Part shown: piece after piece, positions 51,810 to 60,816 of the stretch
Numbering within the stretch: position 1 is the stretch's first letter
Layout of the letters: each line of letters opens with the position of its first letter
Source of the DNA: Paenibacillus sp. FSL H8-0079
GTDB lineage: Bacteria; Bacillota; Bacilli; Paenibacillales; Paenibacillaceae
Length of the DNA: 64,000 nt
Direction: 5' to 3'
NCBI RefSeq assembly: GCF_037991315.1
Contig: NZ_CP150300.1
Location: 5,456,001 to 5,520,000 of the forward strand
Position numbers and translations under genes: made by a program
The notes under the pieces: generated by a model
Seen by the model: only the letters and a program-made list of their open reading frames with translations
Database searches by the model: none
Told to the model about the DNA's origin: nothing

Positions 51810-54347
51810 TCAAGACTCCTCCAACACTTTTTTTAAAAATCTCCCAGTGTGGCTTGTTTCGCATCTGGAAACTTCCTCTGGTGAACCGACGCAAACAAGC
51901 TCCCCTCCGTTTATCCCACCTTCTGGTCCCAAATCAATGATGTAATCAGCGTTTTTGATCACTTCCATACTGTGCTCGATGACGATCACGGTGTTCCCAC
52001 TATCGACCAGTTCATGCATGATATTTATCAATTGATTGACATCATCTACATGCAAGCCTGTGGTGGGTTCGTCCATCACATATAGGGTTTTCCCAGTAGC
52101 TGGCTTTAAAAGTTCTGCAGCAAGCTTTACGCGCTGAGCTTCTCCTCCAGACAATGTTGTGGATGCTTGTCCCAGTTGGACATAACCCAGCCCCACTTTG
52201 CAAATTGCTTCAATTCTTTTACGAATTTTCGGCATGTTTTCGAAGAACGTTACAGCTTCTTCAGCGGTCATCGCCAACACATCCGCAATATTTTTTCCCT
52301 TGTAATTGATCTCCAAAGTTTCACGGTTAAATCGTTTCCCTTTGCACACCTCACAAGGAACAAATACATCAGGAAGAAAATGCATTCGAATTTTCATTAC
52401 ACCATCTCCAGCACAAGCTTCACATCGCCCCCCCTTTACATTAAAAGAGAATCTTCTCGCTTCGTACCCACGTACTTTTGCTTCACTTGTAAGTGCATAA
52501 TGGGAACGGATAAGGTCAAACAAACCTGTGTATGTCGCAGGATTAGATCGGGGCGAACGCCCAATTGGGCTTTGATCAATGTGGATTACTTTGTTGAGAA
52601 ATTCAGCACCTACAATTTCTTTATGTTTTCCAGGCCTTGTCTGAGCTCGGTTAAGTTGAGCAGCTAATTTCTTATACAAGATCTCATTGATCAAACTAGA
52701 TTTTCCTGAGCCCGAGACACCTGTAACACAGGTTAGTGTCCCTAAAGGAATGTGGACATCAATACCTTTCAAACTATTTTCGGTCGCACCAATTATCCCT
52801 AATGTATTCCCATTTCCGGAACGTCTATTTTCAGGCACACGGATTCTTTTTTTACCCGATAGATATTGACCAGTTAAAGAATTTGGCTCATTCATGATCA
52901 TTTTCAGTGTGCCCTGCGCCACAAGTTCTCCGCCGTGTTTTCCTGCTCCAGGACCAATGTCTACAATCCAGTCTGCCTGACGAATTGTTTCTTCATCATG
53001 TTCCACAATAAGGAGCGAATTCCCCTGATCTCGCAAATCACGTAGTGCCGCTAACAAGAGGGAATGGTCACGTTGATGTAATCCAATGGAAGGTTCATCT
53101 AGGACGTAAAGCACACCGGCCAAACCTGAGCCAATTTGTGAAGCCAATCGAATCCGCTGACTCTCCCCACCAGAAAGTGTGCTTGAAACACGAGAGAGTG
53201 TTAAATAAGTCAAGCCTACTTTTTTCATAAAAAGAAGCCGAGTAATTATTTCGTCAGTTATAGGCTTTGCAATGGTGCTTTTGGCTCCTCTTAACTCTAG
53301 ATTATTTATTGCATCAATAGCATCATTAATGGATAACTTGCAAAATTCAGCAATGTTCATTCCTCCAACCGTGACAGCAAGAGGCTGCGCGGACAAGCGA
53401 TCTCCTTGGCAATCCGGGCAAGATAGAGTAGTAAGCTCGCCATAGGTTTCAAACTGCGAATTCTTTAAGTGTTCATAATCCTCAGGTTTGAGTTGAATTC
53501 CTAGCCCATGACATGTTTGGCAAGCCCCTAGTTGATGATTAAAGGAAAATAACCGCGGGGATAATTCATTAAGTGACGTTCCACATTTTGAACAGCTGTA
53601 GCTTTGAGAGAAGCTTGTTTCTTGCATATTCTCATACTCATAAATTGTGACAATATCTCCTGAAAGAGAGAGAGCCAATTCAATGGAGTCTGCCAAGCGT
53701 TGAGCATCCTCATCTCTGACAGTTAGCCTATCAACAACGATGTCGATGGTATGCTTCTGACCCTTGTCGATTTCTATCTCATCCGACAAGGTATAATGTC
53801 TTCCGTTGACACGAACACGTGCGAATCCCTCCTTTCGTGCTTGATCAAATACTTCACGGTGCTCTCCTTTTTGTCCACGGATGATTGGCGCCAGTACAGC
53901 AAATTTTGCTCCTTGTGGTAACTGAAAAATGTGCTCGACAATCTCGTCAACAGATTGTCGGCCTATTTCTATTTTACAATTCGGACAATGCGGTGTACCT
54001 GCTCTTGCCCAGAGAAGACGCAGATAATCATAGATTTCTGTCATAGTCCCTACAGTTGATCGTGGATTTCGTGAGGTTGTTTTCTGTTCAATAGCCACAG
54101 CTGGGGAAAGTCCCTCTATGGAATCTACGTCTGGAGTAGTATTTTGCCCTAAAAATTGCCGTGCATAGGCCGACAATGACTCCACGTATCTCTTTTGACC
54201 CTCAGCATACAGTGTATCAAATGCCAAGCTAGATTTTCCCGAGCCACTCACTCCTGTGAAAACAACCATCTGATCACGAGGCACATCAACGTTGATATTT
54301 TTTAAATTATTCTCTCTTGCACCTCTGACATAAATATAATTTTGCAC
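51810..54347 (-). CDS. uvrA: UvrA excinuclease subunit lacking the insertion domain
   Basis: This 845-residue protein has two ABC ATPase halves (Walker A GVSGSGKSS at 32-40 and a second copy near 550; signatures TLSGGESQR and TLSGGEAQR) and zinc pairs at C121/C124, C252/C255, C276/C279 and C310/C313. The UvrB-binding region (about 122-240) is present. Between C279 and C310 only about 30 residues remain where standard UvrA (about 950 residues) has the approximately 110-residue insertion domain that clamps DNA. The GTG start at 54347 has GGGAGG. No uvrB is adjacent. It probably works with the host UvrB, perhaps with changed damage recognition. Confidence 0.92.
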   Translation of the reverse strand: MQNYIYVRGARENNLKNINVDVPRDQMVVFTGVSGSGKSSLAFDTLYAEGQKRYVESLSAYARQFLGQNTTPDVDSIEGLSPAVAIEQKTTSRNPRSTVGTMTEIYDYLRLLWARAGTPHCPNCKIEIGRQSVDEIVEHIFQLPQGAKFAVLAPIIRGQKGEHREVFDQARKEGFARVRVNGRHYTLSDEIEIDKGQKHTIDIVVDRLTVRDEDAQRLADSIELALSLSGDIVTIYEYENMQETSFSQSYSCSKCGTSLNELSPRLFSFNHQLGACQTCHGLGIQLKPEDYEHLKNSQFETYGELTTLSCPDCQGDRLSAQPLAVTVGGMNIAEFCKLSINDAIDAINNLELRGAKSTIAKPITDEIITRLLFMKKVGLTYLTLSRVSSTLSGGESQRIRLASQIGSGLAGVLYVLDEPSIGLHQRDHSLLLAALRDLRDQGNSLLIVEHDEETIRQADWIVDIGPGAGKHGGELVAQGTLKMIMNEPNSLTGQYLSGKKRIRVPENRRSGNGNTLGIIGATENSLKGIDVHIPLGTLTCVTGVSGSGKSSLINEILYKKLAAQLNRAQTRPGKHKEIVGAEFLNKVIHIDQSPIGRSPRSNPATYTGLFDLIRSHYALTSEAKVRGYEARRFSFNVKGGRCEACAGDGVMKIRMHFLPDVFVPCEVCKGKRFNRETLEINYKGKNIADVLAMTAEEAVTFFENMPKIRKRIEAICKVGLGYVQLGQASTTLSGGEAQRVKLAAELLKPATGKTLYVMDEPTTGLHVDDVNQLINIMHELVDSGNTVIVIEHSMEVIKNADYIIDLGPEGGINGGELVCVGSPEEVSRCETSHTGRFLKKVLEES

Positions 54348-54789
54348 TGTTGAACCTCCCTTTTAAAGACACAATAGATTGCTCTAAACTAACTGTTATT
54401 TCTTGAGCTTAGTACACGAATTATTAGTAATAGGATATGAGAATGTAATTAAACAGATATGCAAGCCTTCTGATTCAGTGTTTTTGTGAACAAATATGGC
54501 TTTTGGCTATAATGCCTACGGTGATTTTGCTAGTCTCTTTTGTAAATTTCAACTTTCATTTCTAAGTTAGCCACTTCTCTTTGAAATCTAGAAATAAAAT
54601 TTTCAGTATAATTAAGCCCGCTTTGTTCAGTAGCACATAAGTGTGCCTTAACTCTAAAGTGCCACTGCCTTGTAAGATATATGTCGATTTCACGTTGTTA
54701 TACGTAACAAACAAGTTGGACGATAACAATGTAATATCGACATTTCACCTTTTACCAACTTATGTTCTGATGGAATTTGTGAATAAATA
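54348..54789. other. Stretch between uvrA and gyrA
   Basis: These 442 bp hold the frameshifted small gene at 54530-54743. The remaining 180 bp before uvrA show no clear promoter with SigA spacing. Confidence 0.5.
54530..54743 (-). pseudogene. Frameshifted small gene between gyrA and uvrA
   Basis: ATG 54743, with AAAGGTG before it, encodes MSILHCYRPTCLLRIT, then stops. The frame offset by one base continues REIDIYLTRQWHFRVKAHLC and ATEQSGLNYTENFISRFQRE to the stop at 54530. The span of 214 bp is one over a multiple of three, so deleting one A restores about 70 codons. I do not recognise it, and its coding status is uncertain. Confidence 0.35.
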
Positions 54790-57222
54790 CTAATCTTCCG
54801 TTTCAGATTGATTAGATCGGCATACAGTGGCCACGGAGTCATCATCGCGCGTGTTAATAAGCTTAACACCTTGAGTGGAGCGTCCCATCGTTGATATACT
54901 TTTCATACTCATTCGAATAAGCGTACCGCTAGAAGTTATAATCATCAAATCTTCTTCACTGCTGACCACTTTTAAACTAACTAACAGACCATTCTTTTCA
55001 GTGGTATTTATTGTTTTGATTCCTTTACCACCACGACTTTGAATGCGATATTCCTTTGTCGGGGTCCGTTTACCATATCCATTAGTAGATACAACGAGAA
55101 CATCTTGATTAGGTTCCATAATATCCATGCCCACAACAATATCTTCTTTGTTTAGATCAATACCCTTGACCCCTACCGCTGTTCGTCCCATTGCGCGTAC
55201 ATTTTTTTCAGAGAAACGAATGGACATCCCCTTCGTAGTCCCCAATATTATTTCTTTTGTACCATCAGTGAGTTTTACATCTACAAGTGAGTCCTCGTCA
55301 CGCAGATAGATAGCAATTAAACCAGACTTTCTAACATTCTTGTAATCAGCTAAAGAAGTTTTCTTTACTACGCCTTGTTTTGTCGCAAAAACAATAAAAT
55401 CATTACTTTCAAAGTTCTCAACCTCAATAACTGCATTGATGACTTCACCTGGTTCAATTTGAAGGAGGTTAATGATTGCTGTTCCACGAGCTGTACGTCC
55501 GAGTTCAGGAATCTCATATGCTTTTAGTCGATAGACCTTTCCTTTATTTGTGAAAAATAACAAGTAGCTATGTGAATGTGTTATAAACAGATGCTCTACA
55601 AAATCATTACTTTTGGTATCCGTACCCACAACTCCTCTACCACCGCGTTTCTGCGAACGGTATGTTGAAACTGGTAAACGTTTAATGTATCCAGTGTGAG
55701 TAATCGTGACGATCACATCCTCACGAGGGATCAGATCTTCATCAAGAATATCTTCAGTATTTGATAAAATTTCAGTGCGTCTAGCATCAGAAAAACGATC
55801 TTTGATGCTTATCACTTCTTCTCGAATGATCTCTAGAATCAGCGAATCACTAGCCAAAATTTTACGATAATCTGATATTTTTGCTGAAATCTCATTGTAC
55901 TCACTTTCAATTCTCTCCCGTTCTAAACCAGTTAGTCTCTGCAATCGTAAATCAAGAATGGCCTGTGACTGATCAAGACTTAGATTATAACGTTCAATCA
56001 AACTTTCTCTAGCAATATCACTTGAAGCAGATGATCTAATTAAATCTATTATTTCATCAATATGATCTAAACCAATTCGCATACCTATCAATATATGGGC
56101 TCTTGCCTCTGCCTTACGTAGTTCGTACTCAGTGCGACGTCGGATGACAACAATTTGATGTTGTAAATAATGATGTAAAATCTCTCGTAAGCTCAAAATT
56201 TTAGGTTCATTGTTTACAATTGCGAGCATATTGATGCCGAAATTAGTTTGTAACGATGTATTTTTCAACAAGTTGTTTAGTAGAACATTTGGATTAACAC
56301 CACGTCGTATTTCAATGACTATCCTCATACCCATACGATCGGACTCATCACGTAGATCGGTGATACCATCAATTTTTTTATCTCGAACAAGTTCTGCAAT
56401 CTTTTCTACAAGACGAGCTTTGTTTACTTGATAAGGTATTTCATGCACGACAATTCTTGACTTGTTTTCAATTTCTTCTATGGTTGTTTTGGCCCGCATC
56501 GTTATCGAGCCTCGACCAGTTTCATAAGCTTGCCGGATCCCGGAATACCCCATAATATAACCTGCTGTGGGGAAATCTGGTCCTGAAATGTAATTCATTA
56601 ATTCTAGCGTAGTAATGCTCGGGTTATCTATCATGGCATTCAAAGCATCAATAACCTCTCCTAAATTATGGGGAGGTATATTTGTTGCCATTCCCACTGC
56701 AATACCACCCACACCATTAACAAGAAGATTAGGGTATCTTGCAGGCAACACAAGTGGTTCTTGCTCTTCACCATCGTAGTTAGGCTGAAAGTCTATTGTG
56801 TCTTTGTTGATATCACGTAGCATCTCTGTGGCAATTTTAGATAACCGAGCTTCCGTATAGCGCATCGCAGCAGCCCTATCTCCGTCTATAGAGCCAAAGT
56901 TACCATGCCCATCAACAAGCATGTAACGGAGGGAAAAGTCTTGAGCCATTCGCACCATTGTTTCATACACCGCGACATCCCCATGTGGATGGTACTTACC
57001 AATGACCTCTCCAACTATCCTTGCAGATTTCTTATATGGTTTATCAGAGGTTATACCAAGCTCAGACATTGCATACAGGATGCGGCGATGTACTGGTTTT
57101 AGTCCATCTCTCACATCAGGCAGAGCTCGACTTACAATGACGCTCATCGCATAGCCAATAAAAGATTCTCGCATTTCTGTGCTGATGTCACGCTCTACTA
57201 TTTGTCCATCAGGTTTGTCCAT
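54790..57222 (-). CDS. gyrA: DNA gyrase subunit A, resistant-type second copy
   Basis: This 810-residue protein has the breakage-reunion domain with the catalytic Tyr122 in [11 protein letters not shown], a coiled-coil hinge and a C-terminal beta-pinwheel including the GyrA box (QKRGGRG), which makes it GyrA rather than ParC. In the quinolone pocket, position 83 is Val ([13 protein letters not shown]) where sensitive gyrases have Ser; position 87 is Glu, as is usual in Bacilli. Start ATG 57222 is chosen over 57228 for spacing to AAAGAGG. No gyrB lies nearby. The Val83 form predicts low quinolone binding. Confidence 0.93.
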   Translation of the reverse strand: MDKPDGQIVERDISTEMRESFIGYAMSVIVSRALPDVRDGLKPVHRRILYAMSELGITSDKPYKKSARIVGEVIGKYHPHGDVAVYETMVRMAQDFSLRYMLVDGHGNFGSIDGDRAAAMRYTEARLSKIATEMLRDINKDTIDFQPNYDGEEQEPLVLPARYPNLLVNGVGGIAVGMATNIPPHNLGEVIDALNAMIDNPSITTLELMNYISGPDFPTAGYIMGYSGIRQAYETGRGSITMRAKTTIEEIENKSRIVVHEIPYQVNKARLVEKIAELVRDKKIDGITDLRDESDRMGMRIVIEIRRGVNPNVLLNNLLKNTSLQTNFGINMLAIVNNEPKILSLREILHHYLQHQIVVIRRRTEYELRKAEARAHILIGMRIGLDHIDEIIDLIRSSASSDIARESLIERYNLSLDQSQAILDLRLQRLTGLERERIESEYNEISAKISDYRKILASDSLILEIIREEVISIKDRFSDARRTEILSNTEDILDEDLIPREDVIVTITHTGYIKRLPVSTYRSQKRGGRGVVGTDTKSNDFVEHLFITHSHSYLLFFTNKGKVYRLKAYEIPELGRTARGTAIINLLQIEPGEVINAVIEVENFESNDFIVFATKQGVVKKTSLADYKNVRKSGLIAIYLRDEDSLVDVKLTDGTKEIILGTTKGMSIRFSEKNVRAMGRTAVGVKGIDLNKEDIVVGMDIMEPNQDVLVVSTNGYGKRTPTKEYRIQSRGGKGIKTINTTEKNGLLVSLKVVSSEEDLMIITSSGTLIRMSMKSISTMGRSTQGVKLINTRDDDSVATVCRSNQSETED

Positions 57223-57297
57223 ATTCATGACCTCTTTTTCTTTTGAAACATTGTCAATTCTAAAGTGACTAAGATAGAGAAATAATTCATAGTAAAC

Positions 57298-57316
57298 ATA
57301 CCAATTTACTTGGTAT
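57298..57316. promoter_or_regulatory. Palindrome upstream of gyrA
   Basis: ATACCA-N7-TGGTAT lies in the divergent region between gyrA and the second CarD gene, about 76 bp from the gyrA start. It may be an operator. No regulator is assigned. Confidence 0.35.
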
Positions 57317-57509
57317 AAGAGAATAACAAGCTACATAGTGCTTTGTCTCTTCACTTTATACCTGTGATCAATACTTACAAGTTATTTTGTAAGCATACAC
57401 TTTTTCTTGTCGTACTAGTCAAGCTTTTTTTAATTCAAGTTTCTTTTCCTTTTGATAATGTATGTTGTTGTTCAAAAAATATATTGACAAAATTCTATCC
57501 TGATGGGGG

Positions 57510-57530
57510 TTGACAGGGGGATGTTATAAT
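57510..57530 (+). promoter_or_regulatory. Short-spaced promoter-like motif 3 (second CarD gene)
   Basis: TTGACA, 9 bp (GGGGGATGT), TATAAT: perfect consensus hexamers at a 9-bp spacing, 35 bp upstream of the CarD-like gene. The layout is the same as at 51224-51244. Confidence 0.45.
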
Positions 57531-57564
57531 AAGTTAATGACTGACTGAACGTGAGGGAAAACAC

Positions 57565-58179
57565 ATGATTGATATCAAGGTTGGAGAATTACTTTTCTAT
57601 CCATTGCATGGTGTTGGGATTTTAGAAGAAGAAGTTACACTCTGGGTCGAGAATCAACAAAGGCACTATTATAAACTCTATTTTAGCGAGCTCAAGATGA
57701 ACATTTTAGTTCCTCAGGAATCAGCGGAACAACTTGGAGTCCGCCCTCTCTCTAGCTTATCCATTTTAGAAACATCTCATATTCATTTTTTCAATAAATT
57801 TAGCAAATTACCTGTTCTTGTTTCAGATAGAAGGAAACTTTTAGATTCTAAGTTGAAGTCAGGAGAAATTTTCAACTTAACGGAGGTAATTCGCGATTTA
57901 GTGTGCGCATCAAAGTATGAACTCAAACTTACTTCACATGACAAATATTCACTAAAAAGAGCTTGTGATCTGTGCATAAATGAACTTATGTATGTTGCAA
58001 AATTACCCCTCGAGAAAGCAAAAAGTAATGTGAAAAAAAGTATAGACCTACGACTGAATGGTAAAAAGAGCGATTTCACCTCTCTCGTTCGTGAAATAAG
58101 TCTTCAAAATTTAAAGAATTCTAGAAAACAGACTAGATTAGAATATGTGGAGAGTATAACAGGAAGGAGCATGAACTGA
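57565..58179 (+). CDS. CarD-like RNA polymerase-binding regulator, copy 2
   Basis: This 204-residue protein shares the two-domain CarD layout with the gene at 48249-48752: GELLFYPLHGVGILEEEVTL, YYKLYFSELKMNILVPQESA, LKSGEIFNLTEVIRDLVCAS. It has a longer basic C-terminal tail (about 45 extra residues). It is transcribed divergently from gyrA. Its last codons overlap the nth start (ATGA), so the two are coupled. Two diverged CarD paralogues in one island imply that each may serve a different promoter set. Confidence 0.88.
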   Translation: MIDIKVGELLFYPLHGVGILEEEVTLWVENQQRHYYKLYFSELKMNILVPQESAEQLGVRPLSSLSILETSHIHFFNKFSKLPVLVSDRRKLLDSKLKSGEIFNLTEVIRDLVCASKYELKLTSHDKYSLKRACDLCINELMYVAKLPLEKAKSNVKKSIDLRLNGKKSDFTSLVREISLQNLKNSRKQTRLEYVESITGRSMN

Positions 58180-58841
58180 TGGATCAGCAAAGAATAACTC
58201 AAATATATGAACGATTGCGCAGTACACAACCAACTTTTGTTGAAACCGATAATGAATGGATTGCCAAAGGCTTGTCCAGTACTCCTTTTAAAGCATTAGT
58301 ATCCGTAGCAATTTCTACTATGACTACTGAAAAAAGAACTATTGAAGCTTGTACAGCTCTTTATGACAAGATCTCTACCCCCCAACAATTACTTCAACTT
58401 GAGGATGAAGAATTATCTTCCTTAATCAAACCCGCAGCCCATTACAATAGAAAAACAAAAAACTTGAAAAAGATGTGTCACCAGTTAATTGAAAGACACA
58501 ATGGGGAAGTTCCTACTACCAGGGACAAACTCATAGCACTGACAGGGGTCGGGCGTAAATGCACAGACATTATGATGCATTTTACCTTTGGTGAGCCAAC
58601 TATAGCTGTGGACACGCATGTTCATAGAGTTGCTAATCGTCTAGGAATAGTAAAAACAACTTTGAGAGAAGATACAGCAGATACTATTAATAAAGTGACT
58701 CCATTAAAGTTTAAATACCATGCTCATGAGTGGTTTATTGGGCAAGGCATGAATATTTGTAAAGCACGCAAGCCAAATTGTCCAAAATGTGCTCTAACTG
58801 ATTTTTGCGATTACTATCAAAGAGAAGTTCAACTCCAATAG
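58179..58841 (+). CDS. nth: Endonuclease III (DNA glycosylase/AP lyase)
   Basis: This 220-residue protein has a helix-hairpin-helix LIALTGVGRKCTDIM with the catalytic Lys, the conserved Asp in TIAVDTHVHRVANRLG and a C-terminal 4Fe-4S cluster with spacing C-x6-C-x2-C-x5-C (CKARKPNCPKCALTDFC). It removes oxidised pyrimidines and nicks abasic sites. It is translationally coupled to the second CarD gene. The chromosomal nth of Firmicutes lies by dnaD, which is absent here, so this is likely another extra copy. Confidence 0.93.
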   Translation: MDQQRITQIYERLRSTQPTFVETDNEWIAKGLSSTPFKALVSVAISTMTTEKRTIEACTALYDKISTPQQLLQLEDEELSSLIKPAAHYNRKTKNLKKMCHQLIERHNGEVPTTRDKLIALTGVGRKCTDIMMHFTFGEPTIAVDTHVHRVANRLGIVKTTLREDTADTINKVTPLKFKYHAHEWFIGQGMNICKARKPNCPKCALTDFCDYYQREVQLQ

Positions 58842-58913
58842 ACGTTACACTGTACTCTCTGATGAGATAGGAATACAACCTTTGTTAGAACATTAAAAAT
58901 CATGGAGGCGCTT

Positions 58914-59585
58914 ATGTATATAGGGATTGATCTATCAAGTGGTAATAATATTGCCAACACCTCAGTAACTGTACTCGAGTTGACTAATAATAATATGTTG
59001 AAACTTGTGTCAATCACAAGTGGTCTTAATGATGCTGACATTTTAGATGTAATTGATAAATATAAAGAAAACTGTGTTATTGGAATTGATTCTCCTTTAT
59101 CTACTAATGGAGATAACAAGTGCAGAGAATCCGATAAAAAATTAAAAGATTCACTAGCAGAAATTAACAAATTTATTCAGAATAAACAGGAAAAATTTAA
59201 ATTAAGTTCTGTAATTCCACCAATGAGCAGACACATGGTGTACTTAACTGTTAGAGGGATAACACTCTCAAGAAGTATCAGCATAGGGTATCCAGAGGCT
59301 AAAATAGTAGAAGTTCATCCAAGAGCAGCTTTGTTCTTGCATTTTTATCACTCGATTGCTGTAGATATTCAGAATTATAAAGAAGTAAATAACAAGCATG
59401 CGAAATTAAATGTGATCAATTGCTTATCCCAAACAATTTCTGGAATAGAAGCTACAGGTAATTACACTGACCATGACATAGACTCCATAGTTGCTGCTTA
59501 TTCTGCTTTCTGCTGGGACGTTGGGACTTATGCCTTTTTATTTAGTAAAACGGATAAGTTTCACCCATATGAATTTAGCTGTTAG
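58914..59585 (+). CDS. DUF429-like RNase-H-fold protein
   Basis: This 223-residue protein has the RNase-H-fold pattern of DUF429: GIDLSS at the N-terminus, a second acidic strand in VIGIDSPLS, the VHPRAALFLHF segment and the C-terminal helix DHDIDSIVAAYSAFCWD. Conserved Asp residues in these places suggest a metal-dependent nuclease active site, not yet proven for the family. Start 58914 has GGAGG at 5 bp. It lies 72 bp after nth and is likely cotranscribed. Its placement suggests DNA or RNA repair. Confidence 0.7.
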   Translation: MYIGIDLSSGNNIANTSVTVLELTNNNMLKLVSITSGLNDADILDVIDKYKENCVIGIDSPLSTNGDNKCRESDKKLKDSLAEINKFIQNKQEKFKLSSVIPPMSRHMVYLTVRGITLSRSISIGYPEAKIVEVHPRAALFLHFYHSIAVDIQNYKEVNNKHAKLNVINCLSQTISGIEATGNYTDHDIDSIVAAYSAFCWDVGTYAFLFSKTDKFHPYEFSC

Positions 59586-59602
59586 AGTTATAGAATTCTT
59601 GT

Positions 59603-59778
59603 TCATTCATTACCCATATAGCTAGACGCTCCCATTCCTTGATCAGGGAATATGGAAATGCAAGCAACAATGAAGTATTCCTGGTCAATTTGCATTTCAA
59701 GTTTCGCTCCATCTAGCACCACGCTGATAATGTATCCAACTGCATATCAACCTGCTTCAATTTAACTGAATGTTTCAT
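59603..59778 (-). pseudogene. Decayed small gene at the island edge
   Basis: The minus strand encodes MKHSVKLKQVDMQLDT in one frame, then YIISVVLDGAKLEMQIDQEY and FIVACISIFPDQG in the next, stopping at 59603. The frames join only with an indel. The beta-rich pattern looks like a real ancestral protein of unknown family. Its position marks the beginning of degenerate DNA. Confidence 0.35.
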
Positions 59779-60199
59779 TTTATATTCTACCCCTTCAACA
59801 TTATCCTGTAGCACACAATTTCAGATCAATGAACCTTAATTAATAACGCTTCTCAACTACTTTGCTGACATGCTTTACGTGGCTGGAGACCTAACTTGAA
59901 AACTAATTCATAACAGAATATGCCCTAATTGATTCTCCACCAACCCATCGTATAGTGATGTAATAAAATCACTCTAGCATCTATAAGTTGTGAACAATTA
60001 AAGGGTGGATCGTCCACCTTTATTTTGCGATAGATCAATTTAACTTAAGGAATACTATGTGCACTTCATGTTGATTCTTAAAACAATTCCTCCGTTTCAC
60101 TTAATCCCATGAACTCTGCATTTGAATCCAAATTTTAAAAAAATGCTCACTATTCAACGGTTTTTTTCTATTCAATTTATGTGATCAAATCCACTCAAC
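59779..60199. other. Gene-free AT-rich stretch
   Basis: No gene, hairpin or repeat could be supported here. Many stops in all frames suggest decayed sequence. Confidence 0.5.
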
Positions 60200-60370
60200 T
60201 TAAAGCAACTTTAATTTATCTTCGTCTGATACTGCCTCGATGTAAAAGAATTCACGCTCATCATCAGTCATCTCCACAATTAACAAATCCCTAAGTATTT
60301 TTTTGTCCTCGAGATCATAATCTTCTATCAATATTAGAATGAAATAAAATAGTTCTAGATATAATTTCAC
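60200..60370 (-). CDS. Small acidic hypothetical protein
   Basis: A 56-residue frame starts at GTG 60370 with AGGAGG just upstream (3-bp spacing, short). It encodes MKLYLELFYFILILIEDYDL followed by an acidic segment (VEMTDDEREFFYIEAVSDED). It directly follows the stop of an older decayed frame, as in an operon. It could be intact or a remnant. No family is known. Confidence 0.35.
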   Translation of the reverse strand: MKLYLELFYFILILIEDYDLEDKKILRDLLIVEMTDDEREFFYIEAVSDEDKLKLL

Positions 60371-60382
60371 AGACCTCCTGTC

Positions 60383-60590
60383 TCATGTAATGAATTGCAT
60401 CAGTCCCTTTTGTGTGTCATAGGATGTATCTTGTTCTTCTTCGTTTTTTAATAACTCATTTACTACACTCATAGCCATCTGAAGATCCAACAAGTTTTTT
60501 GACCCTCAAGTTGATTAGCAGAGCGAGCTGCTTCTTCCTCTGCATACTGATCTCTTCTGTTTGCATATCAATTGACTTACTTGTGCCTAC
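60383..60590 (-). pseudogene. Decayed gene upstream of the small acidic ORF
   Basis: Two frames carry coherent protein-like sequence: RRDQYAEEEAARSANQLEGQ, then MAMSVVNELLKNEEEQDTSY and DTQKGLMQFIT to the stop at 60383. They join only with a frameshift near 60475. The upstream part cannot be traced, so the left end given here is approximate. Family unknown. Confidence 0.3.
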
Positions 60591-60724
60591 AGCGGAATTA
60601 ATAGATTGGCGTCTGTACCGTCCGCAGCAAAAACGTTGGGTTCTTTGTTTTAAATGCATACGTACTATGTAACTATGCAGGAAAAACAAGACCACTTTAC
60701 TGAAGCTACCAAATGCGGCTCAAA

Positions 60725-60765
60725 ACAAAAAACGGGTGAGTCCCGATGACATGGAACAAACCCGT
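60725..60765 (-). terminator. Terminator of the ATP-grasp gene
   Basis: ACGGGT and ACCCGT arms with additional GTTC/GGGAC pairing are followed on the minus strand by T6. It lies 52 bp past the stop of the ATP-grasp gene. Confidence 0.65.
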
Positions 60766-60816
60766 CTTTTCATGCTTAATCATTGCTATTTCGCATTTCA
60801 ACTGAATGATACGCAT

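Noticed and set aside
54790..57228. Assignment of the island topoisomerase as ParC
   Set aside because: A GyrA box (QKRGGRG) and the GyrA-type C-terminal pinwheel are present.
57484..57515. Second TTGACA upstream of the CarD-like gene as a normal -35 box
   Set aside because: No TATAAT-like hexamer lies 16-18 bp from the TTGACA at 57484, so it does not make a standard promoter.
60456..60695. 79-residue minus-strand frame
   Set aside because: No ribosome site; another frame in the same stretch has more coherent sequence, so this frame is probably chance.
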